NCBI GenBank assembly: GCA_019096065.1
Contig: JAGUCH010000001.1
Coordinates: forward strand, 15,252,001 to 15,316,000
Direction: 5' to 3'
From: Paracyclopina nana
Lineage: Eukaryota > Arthropoda > Copepoda > Cyclopoida > Cyclopettidae
DNA length: 64,000 nucleotides
This document shows, in pieces, positions 26,601 through 37,700 of this stretch. Numbering within the stretch: the first letter of the stretch is position 1; each line of letters begins with the position of its first letter. The translations under genes were made by a program, and so were the position numbers. A model generated the notes under the pieces. That model did no database searches. It was not told the origin of the DNA and saw nothing but the letters and a program-made list of their open reading frames with translations.

Positions 26601-29600
26601 GGGGTAGCCCCATCGTTGGAGAAGAAACACCTACACTGCTGAAAAACTACCAGAGCAAGAAAAAAGTAGGTGCACTTGCTTTTCAGGAAATACCCACGCA
26701 TTTGAAAGGGACTTTTTAAGCTAAAATGTTAAAGCAAAAGCAACTTGCTTCTGACACACATGAGAGCCAAATAATGAATGGCTTTCATAATTTCAGGTGG
26801 TGAAGATGTTCATCATCATTGTGAGTGTTTTTGGTATTTGCTGGTTGCCATATCACGGATACTTCCTGTACGTTTATCATAACAAGGACGTGGTTCGGCT
26901 GCCCTACATAAAGCATGTCTACTTGAGCTTTTATTTCCTGGCCATGTCAAATGTGATTGTAAACCCAATCATCTACTTTTGGATGAATGTCAGGTGAGCA
27001 TTGTAGTCTTACAGTTTGAACCGGATTCAGGTTGTGCTGAAAAGTGGCGATTCGTGAGTAATTGAAAGCAAGGCAGCATGAAATATTGAGAAGAGCTAAT
27101 TTAGCGGAAAATCATTCTTCGTGTCAAAGAGTATTATACTTTACAATGTTAGAGGGAAAAATAATGCTAGAAGAAAGCCTCAAACTTCTGCTAGCTCATC
27201 ATCATCATCCAATGATGTCATGTCCGCTCATATGCTACAACTAATTAACGTAGTAACACGTTCAAGAGCTACTTAACAGCAGAAGTGAGAGGTTGCAAAT
27301 TGATGCTGTGCTTAGCTAGCCTTTACCAGCAAAAAGGCATTGAAAACGTTAACTATGTAGTGAAAATCTTGTGTCACTTTTCAATATGACATATACTGAA
27401 ATAGTAAGTGTTTTTATTTAAGTGCATGTCCTCTTAAACTGTTTGTTTTTTGGCAAAGTGCAAATGACTAGACAAGCGTCTCAAGATAAATTTGATTAAG
27501 TACTTCTGTTTTGCTAAAAAAGAGCGTGGTATCCATCATTTCATAATCATTAAGTACTAAGGAGACAAGAAGGCAGCAAGGTTGTTGTACGTCACAATTT
27601 ATTTCGCTTTTTCTTCGATAATAGCCTTTATTAATGTTGTTTTCTTTCAGATTCCGTGGGTATTTTTTTCATGCACTGCTCTTCATCCCACGCTTGCTTT
27701 GCTGCAAAAGAAACCAAGCTTTTTCGCCAGAGTCTCACCATTTACGTCTTATGGGTAATCCACTCGAAGTGGGTCCAAGAATACACAGGACTCAAAGTTG
27801 CCACAACGTAGCTCTGGAAGCGACGACGACGAAAAAAGCCACGGTAAGTTACCCTTTGCGGTTAAGCTCAGTAATTGGCATGACAAGCGCGTTCCACGTA
27901 CCCCACAAAACAAAATGAAAAAAAGTTGTTAAAATATAGGGATTTCGTAGTGTATTGAAATCCCGATTAGTGTCAACTAGTGGCAATAAAAGCGTAACGA
28001 TATCGCTAAACATATGAATTCGGAAATAGGGATGACTAAAAAACAAAGATAAGAGTTATTTTTTGTTTTCAATATGACATACACATTCTATGGATAGCAC
28101 ATGATTGCTGAAAAATTAATATATTAAAAATTGAAAGACTTATGAATTCTTAAATAAAAGCAATATTTGTTTTTTATTCATCTTTATTCTATATTCTATG
28201 GAATAAGTTGGGAATTATTTATTTATTTTTAATTGCAAAATCTATAGTGTCTATTTTCTCCCTATTTATTGGAAAAAAAAAATTAGTATCTAACTAATAT
28301 AAATTACCTTTAAGTCATACATGAACTTCATACTAAATTACATCTTTTTTGCCTATTTTTGTCAGGACCACTTCTCATAATTAATACACATACTAAAAAT
28401 AATAATTTATTCTGCAAGCCTGAAATTTATAGGCTCACTCCACAATAATGAGTAATGACTCATTTCAAGTATAAATCTTGAAGTCATGAAGAGTTCTGTC
28501 ATTGAAAAAATAGAGTGGTTTTTAGTATTGTTTTACATAGAATAAAATATTGAAATATTCTAAAAATCTCAGTTTTTGTTTGAAAATAAGAGGAATAATA
28601 CTTGCTAACTCAGTTTTAATGTTGCTCCAAACAACATCTATTAATGATGATTTTTCAAATCCTAAAACCATTCGAAGTTATTGATAAGAACAATTTCACA
28701 AATAATTGAATTGCAAGCAGAGCCATCTCTGAACAGTTTACTAAGTTAGATTTGAAATTTCTTAAAAATATGGAATAAATACACAATTTCTGTTAAGTCC
28801 TAAATGTATTTAGTGGTAATATAGATGGGATCATTTTACTACTGCCAAAAAAGCAAAGTCCAAATGAAATAGGTACCTACTAAATCAGGAGAGTGGGGAT
28901 TAAAAAGTGGTAAAATCTACACTTTTTGCTTAGTTGGAAATCATGGAAATTGACTGATAGGCTGTACCCATTAATGGCTTTTGTGGCAATTTAGATGGGA
29001 TTGATTTGCTAATTTGAAAAGAGGTAAAGTCCTAATAAAATAGTTACCTACGAAACCACAACAGTTGGGAGTTAGAGAGCATTAAATATACAAAAATTCA
29101 ATTATAAGAAATAATAGAGTAGAAATATAATGGACAAATAAAATAGCATATTAAATAGAATTAGTATACATTTCATTCAAACAATTTTCAGTGAAATGTT
29201 GGCTTATCAGATGGGATAAAAATAAGAGTAAACTTAATCCAAATTGAATCAATTAAATAGGCAATTAATAGTAATTAAATAGGGACATTGATTTTTAGAA
29301 AATTTAAAAAAAATATTGATGAATGATTAAATTATATGCTGTAAAAGTCATATCAATTCGAAAATTAAAGATTGATAAAAATATTTTAAACACTTTGAGT
29401 GTGTCAAATTGTCGCTATTTCGAATATTTTAAAATTGAATATCTTAAAGACTAATTATGATAGATTGAAAAAAACAACATGCGAGTAATCAATGGACATA
29501 GGTGAATTGATGTATATCAAAATTAATCTGTTTGGCCATGATTGAATTTCCGACTGGAATTTATCGGGATAAAATACACTTGATTTGGTTTGTGGGGTAA

Positions 29601-30294
29601 GCGCCTAACAGAAACTTACCTGGCAAGATTCGCACCACTTTTACACTAAAAATAAATTCTCCAAAAGCATAAAAGGAGAAGCCAATTGCTCCACATATCA
29701 TGATCTTTTAAGAGAGCAAAAGTAAAAGGAGCTGTGGTGTCAGTTAACTTTTCTTGAAGGGTGCTAACTTTGTGTGAGCCCAAGATGAGCCATCGTTTTA
29801 TATATTTGATTAGCCAACTTTAGCAGTACGCAATCATACAGGCCAGACTGCTCCTGTATTTTCAGATGTATTCAACGCGTGAGTTCCAGACAAAATTGAG
29901 CCCTGGCAAGGACACAACCAATGGCAGGCAAGACAGGCTCGTCTTCAACTTGGAGCATACCGCGCAACAGCAGCCATTTATTAGCGACAGAATTCGCAGT
30001 CGTCTTCACTCGAAAGTGGCTATGATCAAATGGAAAGCCAATTCGAAGAAGAAAGCTCCTAAAGCGGTGTTGCCCGATCATTACTCCGATGCCGAGAGAA
30101 CTGTCAAAGGCCCAGCATTGTTCCGAAGGCCACATTCACCTGTGGAAGCTCAAGAGTATCCAGCGGAGCCTCTGGTTCCTCATCGCGTCCAATCTATGCC
30201 AAATCTGTCTGGAAGCAGTCGAGGCTGGCCTACCAAAGTTGAATTGGTAGTCTCTATCAAGGACTGCCGCAGGCCAGGCCAACAATTGATCTAA
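23673..30294 (+). CDS. Tachykinin-like neuropeptide GPCR, 9 exons
   Basis: Class A receptor of the arthropod tachykinin receptor (TkR86C/99D) type, at the plasma membrane. Exons: 23673-23835, 24877-24988, 25052-25153, 25465-25599, 25665-25730, 26515-26665, 26797-26993, 27651-27843 and 29866-30294, giving 515 aa. The extracellular N-terminus is acidic with an NETD glycosylation site. TM1 covers about 33-56. TM2 carries YLLVNLSIVDLL, then NWPFGSTYC with the TM3 cysteine, ERY at 125-127 in place of DRY, CWLPYH at 258-263 (TM6) and NPIIYFW at 299-305 (TM7). LLCCKR at 324-329 is a likely palmitoylation site. The roughly 205-residue tail is long and basic/Ser-rich. An in-frame ATG at 23619 is possible; 23673 was chosen for its family-like N-terminus. 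Intron 8 contains a TIR element. Confidence 0.93.
27901..29597. mobile_element. 1.7-kb TIR element, copy C, in GPCR intron 8
   Basis: Imperfect inverted ends (CCCCACAAAACAAAATGA on the left; the complement on the right reads CCCCACAAACCAAATCAA), flanked by TA on both sides. It contains AGCCATCTCTGAACAGTTTA, which is shared in diverged form with elements A and B, and two copies of a roughly 170-bp unit (AGATGGGAT at 28823 and 28993). Very AT-rich and non-coding. It is probably an older member of the same lineage. Confidence 0.65.
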
Positions 30295-30710
30295 TCAATT
30301 CGCCAAAGAACGCAAAAAGCAAGCAAAACGTGGCAAACCTCAACCTAGTATCTCGAGCTGTATCTGTCTCATATCAAAATGCATCTATTTTACGAAGAAC
30401 AGAGTATTCCTAGCCAATCTTAGTAAAATTGTAAAGTTTTCATAGCATTGTCTTCTCTGTAAGAAAATTCATGTTACTTTTGCAAAGGATAGTAAAATAT
30501 AAAATAGCCAGTTAGTTTCAAGCCTACGACACAAAAATAGATACTAGAGCACAACTGCCTTTATGCATAAAGATTGGAAAGGTATAAAAACTATTAGGCC
30601 AAAGTGCCCAAGCATTTCATCGATTTTATGGACAGTCTCTTTGAAATTCTTCAAAAACTGAGGTCTTGGAGAACACTTAAGTTCAAGGTCAAAATTTGCA
30701 CTAAGCCACG

Positions 30711-30805
30711 ATGACTAGCGGCATTTCGAAGCTTCGTGTTGGAATCGAGTTTGAGGATCAGCTGTTTTGTCGTGGCCAATGTCCAATCAAGAGCAAGAAG
30801 CAAAG
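30711..30805 (+). other. Small ORF ending at a strong splice donor
   Basis: ATG at 30711 opens 31 codons (MTSGISKLRVGIEFEDQLF and onward) up to CAAAG|GTAAGAG, a near-consensus donor; if unspliced it stops at the TAA of the donor itself. It lies just upstream of the membrane protein gene and could be its alternative first exon or an upstream ORF. I could not find an acceptor that continues the frame to the known exons. Confidence 0.3.
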
Positions 30806-30920
30806 GTAAGAGCGGCCATTTTCCTGCTTGGCAACTTGACAAGACTGCGAAGAGTTGCGTGCAAAGTCTTCGGCACAGCAGACAACTTTCATAGTCTATC
30901 GGATAAAATGGACTGAAATC

Positions 30921-33305
30921 ATGGAGGCAGCAGGCAGAAAATCGAGCACAATTTTGGCATTGGCCATTGGATCAGCCTTGGCTGCGGCCTCAGCATCACT
31001 TTATTACTTTCTGGTGCTCAAGAAGGCAGATAAAAAGGTAATTGGCAATAGGCAACACCATTTTCAGCCAGAATAATTATGAATGGCTGAGTAATTATTC
31101 TATATACGCAGTTTATCTTTATCTGGCAGGTAATTGTAATTAAAAGATGATTACCACAACATTTTAAGCGCTTCATTCATAATTTTTGTACGAGCGTTCA
31201 AAATGGTTCTTTTGGCGCGAAAAGATGAATCTTAGCGTGACGTCACCAAACAAACTTACTAAGATACCATGAGTCTTTAACTTGGATCTGTAATACTTTG
31301 TTTTTTCGATTTGTGATACGTTTGCATATAAACTAGGGGTGCGGTCTCAATAGCTCAACAATTTCATTAATTAATGAAAGCAGTTCAAGGGCGATGTTGT
31401 GACAATAGTTGGCTATTCATTCAATTCATGTCAAGTTCAAAGTACTATTTAAAATCCCCGCGGAGTCTTTTATTCCAAAGATAACAGAAAAACGAGATCA
31501 GCGATCAGGTTTTGAGTGTGTTTGTTCATCTGGGCTCATTTGCCAAGAACGTACGTTCTAACCGGCTTGATTGAGCCGGTTTTAAGGACGTTTGTTTATT
31601 CAGACAGAGCATAGCGGGTAAAGAGTATAAGGGAAAAATTGTCTTTGTAATAAGGCAGGTTGTGGAGAAACAGTGGCCTTTTTTGGCTCAATTGCGATAT
31701 GTTCAAATTTGTATAGAAACACACTTCACATCTTTTTCTCAATTTTAATAAGCATTATCGAGCGGTTAAACTATGATTCACCTTAACTTGCATTGCCAAA
31801 TCCTTCTTTATTGCATCAACCAATCGCAATAGATATTCCAAAGCTTTCGACTAATTTATTCTATTAGCTTATCTACTGTCCTTTTTAGGTTTTAAGGATT
31901 GGTAGCCAGACGGATCAGTGGGCCAATTTTCAGTAGCTACATTACTCTGCCTGAAAAATAGCATTAGCTAGATTTGATCGTTTGTTTTTGTTTTTTGTAC
32001 GCTGGTTGTGACGTTTGCTGTTACTAAGCGAAAAACCGCCAGTGCAATCGATCAGTTACTGAATGTGCATCAATTTTGAAGGCGTGCCTACGCATTGCCT
32101 TGACCCGTGCGCCTATTGTTGAACTTTTGTATCTTTTTGTACTGCCTTCAATCTCAGTGCAACTGAATGAATGAGAATTGAGAGAGCTCACGTTATTTCG
32201 TTTCTCAGCCTCTTTCTGAACCCTGGCCTAGCAACATAATCTAGTCGATTTAAAGGTCCTTGTACTGCGCATTCTAAGCCCCGCCAATTTGAGAACAGCC
32301 CTTTTAAATTGACCATGAATTTCAGAAAGCAGTGAACGAGGCCGAGGCTCCAATCAAGGAGACCATCGTCGTGCACCAGCAGCCTCCGTTGTCTTCTCCA
32401 GCCACAGAAATAGAAGAAGTAGCTCAAGAAAAGAAGAAAGCTGAAGCTGCATCCTTCATCAGCAAAACGTTGAATGCTTGTGATGACTTCAAAACGTTCT
32501 CAAGCCAGCAGCAGCAGCAAAGTAGCACAATAGGACTCGACGTGTCCAAGCATCTTGAGCCTAAGAGCCCCGAAACGAGCATTAATCATGACAACGATAT
32601 CGACTACACAAGCATGCAGTCGAGCTATGTGGAGGTCGAATCATCGACCTCGATGCAAGGCGAAGACGACTACGAGGACGACTTTGAAACCGATGAAGTT
32701 GAGGTCACTCAGAGTAGGACAAATAAAACGGTTATTCTGCTCAATCGGCTAAATGCGACATTTTTGCTTCTCTAGGCCATGTTTTCGCCGGCTTCCTGAA
32801 GCCAGACCAGCACGACATCATTGATATTGCGCAACATCAGTCTCAAGTGAAAATTCTCGACCCTGAAGATATGAAGACTCCAACGCCTGAGCTCCGTTCC
32901 AGATCGGCCAGTCCAGAAAATCTGTCTGACGCTAGGAGTGAAAGCCCAAAAATTGATCAGCCCCAAGAGAGTCCGAAAATTGATCTGCCCAACGAAATGT
33001 TGGAAAGTCCAAAAAATCAACTTGCATCTAGGCCTCAAAGTCCAGCACAAAAGCCTGATGAAGCGAGGCCTGCTAGTCCTGAACAAAAGGCTGATACTTC
33101 CAGATCCAGATCAACTAGTCCACCTGTCAAGAGAGTAGAAAGCAGCAGCTCGAGCTCTGAAGATAGCACCGAAGAAGGTCCCAAGAGTAGGTCAAGTTCA
33201 ACAAGTTCATCTGCAGATGAAAAAGATAGCCTGCCAGCGCAAGTAGCAGGCAAAGAAAAAAGCAAGTCTCCAAGGCCTAGTGATGGTGATGACGAAGAAG
33301 ATTAA
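30921..33305 (+). CDS. Membrane-anchored acidic Ser-rich protein, 3 exons, unknown function
   Basis: Exons: 30921-31037, 32326-32713 and 32776-33305, giving 344 aa. An in-frame upstream ATG at 30855 would add 22 residues. A single hydrophobic segment (about residues 9-33, ILALAIGSALAAASASLYYFLVL followed by KK) suggests an N-terminal signal anchor. The rest is predicted disordered: a Gln run (QQQQQ), an acidic patch (GEDDYEDDFETDEVEV), SPKID-type repeats around residues 200-240, an SRSRSTSP stretch, poly-Ser and an acidic C-terminus DGDDEED. The frame is preserved across both junctions, which supports a real gene. It starts about 630 bases after the GPCR stop on the same strand. I do not recognise the family; an endomembrane or mitochondrial outer-membrane location is inference. 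Confidence 0.75.
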
Positions 33306-33730
33306 TTGTACCAATTTAGTCTTCGACTATGCTTACAAGCTTATTAAAAAGCCCACTTATTAGTACGTAATCCAATGGCTCTTCAACCATACTTGTGTAT
33401 CGATTTCGGGCCTGATCGCAACTCAAGTTTCACCACTCAAAGATCGTTAAATCTGGCTATCAAAATGCATTAGGTCACTGGTGAGCTAGATATGGGCCAG
33501 TCTTAATTAACGATTTATGCAAGTGCAGAAGAAGAAAGCTTGGGGTCATAGCGACACACTCAACCGTTGACATGAACCCATGGTTACTCGTTTGCTAGAG
33601 AAGCATTTAGCTCAATCGCTACTGACCTATTACAACAAGCCACAAAAAGTGGCCTCGTCAAATCAAAGCAAAAACCTTTCTGAAATAATTTCTTCCCCAT
33701 AACAGCTTGATTTCTTTGTTTGAAGTTTAA
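33306..33730. other. Spacer after the Ser-rich gene
   Basis: Holds the 3' UTR (possible ATTAAA near 33341) and no other recognised feature up to the MITE at 33731. Confidence 0.5.
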
Positions 33731-33952
33731 GGCCTGGTTCACCTGCGATATTATGATCAAAATATCGAGCGATATTATGCTGATATTTGCAAATATCAGG
33801 TACTTCCTAAATTATTTTTTAGATTTTTTCTTCGAATTCGGTCTTTTGGGTCCAAATGCCATCCTACAACAGTATCTAATTTCTCCGTTTCTCAGTATTT
33901 CGCTCCGAAATTTTGTCAAAATATCAGATATAATGAGCAGGTGAACCATGCC
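33731..33952. mobile_element. 222-bp Tourist-like MITE, copy 2
   Basis: GGCCTGGTTCACCTGC ends with TAA duplications at 33728-33730 and 33953-33955. It lies in opposite orientation to copies 1 and 3 and matches copy 1 closely throughout. Confidence 0.9.
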
Positions 33953-33955
33953 TAA

Positions 33956-34785
33956 CTATAATGGTTAGTTCAAGAGAATCTTTCAAATCAGAGTTGAGTA
34001 TATTGGAATGCTATGTTAAGGTCATCTTGACAAAATTATCATTCCAATAAAGCATATAATTTAATTTCTCAATAATCGAGCAACCTTTTAAAAATGAATC
34101 CTTCGAAGCCGTTTCTGCCTTTTTAGTTCACATTTTACACTATAGATAAAAATACGATCGTGAAGGTAATACAAGTCATACGTAAGAAGCAAAATTAATG
34201 ATGATCTTGGGTAAGAAGACTAAAGACTAAACAATCTCAGCTTTTCTTGCTGTGATTTGGTTTCCTTTCAGCAATCTGTGCTCGCTCATAATAAATGAGT
34301 TGCTTTCAGTTATGTCCTCGACCTCGACGGTTCGAAAGTCATGGACGCGTACAAAAGGACATCGATTGACTGAGGCCTAAGTAAGCAGAATTTTCAGACT
34401 ATTTCGCTGATTAGTAAGAAAGCTATGCACTAAAAGCTGCAATTGTCACACACTTTTTTTCGAGCAACTAATTTCGCACCTTCTTTTGAAATGACTTAAA
34501 TATTCATGCATGAATCAGTCGTTTCAAATATGAAGAAAAAATCTATCTAGAAGTTTCCTAAATATGGATGCATTGTGAGCAATTGAAAATCACTATTTAG
34601 TTGATTCACATGATATGCCATATGACATATGTCATTCAAAAAATAATTATTTTCCAAATTGCCTTCTCAATTTTGTGGTTTATTCGGTAAGCCAAAAAAG
34701 GGCATAAACAAAGAAGTAGGCAACGTTAAGCATTGATCAACGTGAGCAGGTGATGATAATCCTCGGCTCTTTTACAGCGTACAAC
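33956..34785. other. Spacer upstream of the choline transporter-like gene
   Basis: No gene or repeat could be recognised. It presumably contains the promoter and 5' UTR of the SLC44 gene, but no TATA box is evident close to the start codon. Confidence 0.5.
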
Positions 34786-37700
34786 ATGGGTTGTTGCGGT
34801 GACTCCACAGAGCCAGAACGGGTATTTCTAATAAAAAGCTGATGCGCACCAAGGCCTTTTTCAATGCTATTATTTAGGTCAATGGCAAAATCCCAGGATA
34901 TGGAGATGGCGAAGATTTCGAGGGGCCGATGAAAAAAAGAGGCTGCACAGACATCTTATGTCTGCTAATATTTCTGGCTTACGTCGTTGGAATGGTAAGG
35001 CTTACAGGACATTTCGCAACAGAGAGAAGGAGCTCTATGTTGAGCACATATTGCATATATAAGGGGCCCTAGAATTTTGATGGCATAAAAGAAAGAAACT
35101 AAATTATTAGTCCCATGCTACGGGAACATGCAAATGTATAGTACTGTACAAAGACAGGTGAAAACCCTCCATGCTTTTTGGTACTGTTACTGAAAATAGC
35201 CCGGTTCCAACAATGAAAATCAGTATAGTATGGACACCTTACTTATACTTATAAGTATAGTATGGTGCCTGCTAGCTCGCGCGCTCAGCTGCACCATACT
35301 TTACTGGTTAATCGTACTTATATGTACTATACTTATTTTGTTGTTGGAACCGGGCTACAAAGGTTGCACTTATTGAATTAGCATTTCGATATGGAAAGAT
35401 TTTTTGAATAGAGCTGGGTATAAAATGAAGGCTGACAAAAGGTAACTAAACCCTATTATTGTGAGCACTGAAGGTTTTTAAAGAGCTTTTACTTGTATTC
35501 ACTCATGTAAATGACTTCAAAAGTACGCAGCCAACTTGAACTACCTACCAACAAGTGAGGAAATTATAGAAGCTCACATTTTTTTGGTTTACCAAATAGA
35601 TTGTGGTTTTTGGCATGGCAGTGCAACACAATGGGAATCCTTACCGGCTCCTTTACGGCTACGATGTGAAAGGGGACACTTGTGGACAAGAGAACCCAAA
35701 ATTGGCCATCTATCCTGGCTCAGGGGAGGATTTATCATCGAAAAAGTACTTTTTTTACTTACTTAACCAAAGTACTTAGACTGAATTTAAAGAATATTTC
35801 ATTGCGAACTTTCATCGTAACCTTTTTAAAATTCTTGCTGAATTCGACATTTTTTTATTTTCTACATAGGTACCTGTACTTTGATGCAACTCGCACCGCT
35901 CTAATGGTTCTTTCAGAAAATGACTTTAATAAATTCCAGACCAGTTCGTCCACAAGCCTATCTAGGCCAAAAAATGTTGCTGATAAAATAGGATATTGCC
36001 TTAATGGAGATGTCACTTTGACCACAACATCAAATGATGGTACCAATTCGAACACTCAAGCAAATTCATCTGTTATAGAAGATCTGGATAAAAAACTTCT
36101 CGATTTTATGAGTGTGGAGAAACTGCTAAATGGTGGGGGAGTTGTGTGCAGAAAGTGCGTGGATAACTGCCCTAATGATTAGTAAGGATTCTTTATGGAT
36201 TTCAAAATTCTAACTATACGCTTTTTTAGTACCAGCCTTTTTCATCGCTGTATCTCCGATTGGGCAAAAAATTCGACACAATCGTTCTACGAAAGCAGCG
36301 GAGCCAAAAGCTACTTTGAAGAAGTCGTTGGAGATGTCAGCTCAAGTTGGAAGGAGATTATATACATGTGTCTGGTGGCATTGGGTGAGCTGAAGTTCAA
36401 AAGCAGATATGTTCTCTCCTCTGAGGTGTAGTAGGTCGAGATATACTACTGTGACTTATCAAGCCACTACTCGTATCTAGGCTACGTCAAGCGGGGACGG
36501 GCCTGGAGGCTAGCAGAGGTCAGTCTTTGGGCCGCAGACAACACGTGTCAATGCGGTGAATTTATTTCCTTTACTGATGATCACACTATACTACTCGTTA
36601 TACTACCGCGCGCCCGAGGCGAGCGCGCGCAGCGAGCGGTCGACCCGTAGGCCGACACGCTCCCTGCTACATCACCCCACGCTAGAAGGTTACTGTGTCC
36701 TCGCAGTGACGGATTGAGTCAGGTCTAGCAGGGAGCCTCGAGGGGGACCCTCCATGGCGGGAGCGCTGGGCTGGGTCCCATTCGCGTCAACCACGCGTGC
36801 CTGGGGAAGGGTCTGCTGAAGGACCCCGTATAGATCCGTGTATTGCTGGTGAATCGTACGGATCTGGGCTTGGAGGTCCTGATATGCTTGGGTCTCCTTG
36901 TCGGGCCGCGTCCACCGGCGGAGAGCCTTGAGGGGCGATGTCGACTTGTCTGGAGCATCCAAAGGGTCTTTCTCTCCCGTTTCCGAACCATCTTGCACGG
37001 TGAAGTCACTGAGCTCGGTGGCCGCTCGTTCTCGGTGGTCTCGCTTCCAGCGAGGTCGGCGCCGGAAATCCGGGTGGCCATCATCCTCATCGTCGTCGCC
37101 AGGGAACAAGGGTCCGTCGTTACCCAGGTTGGCTACCATGCGCCAGGGGAGTTCGACAGCCATGAAGGCAGTGTGCCACAGGCCATACATCAACCACCAC
37201 CCCAGTCCCCGGCGGCGATACAGGATAATCATACGGATGATAGAGCCTAGGATGATCTTGATGAGGCCCAGGATCACCAAACCTCCGGTCATGTAGCTCC
37301 AGTATTTCCCCACGGTCGAAAAGAAGGGGATGAGGGCGTTGCCCACCTGGTCAACCATCATGTCGATGTCGTCCTCGGACCAGAGGGTGGTGGACCCGAT
37401 CCGCGTGCGAAGCTGTTCCTCAGGACGTTGGACGTCAGAGTGGTGACCACGGCCTCGCGCGCGTGGTACAGCTGCAGGTAGAGGGCGTGCTCGGCCTGCT
37501 GCTGGGCGGAGTAGATACCGCCTCCTAGGCCCCGACCGATCTCGTAGGGGCGTCCATGTTGTCGATCGGAGGTGGGGTCCAATTGCGATGGCGGCGTGCA
37601 GGAGTGGATGCTAGGAGTAGCACACATCCAGTGTCCCTGGATCCTCCACTTCACAGGCGTGATGGCGTCGCAGGGTATGATGCTGGGCCGGTCCACCAAG

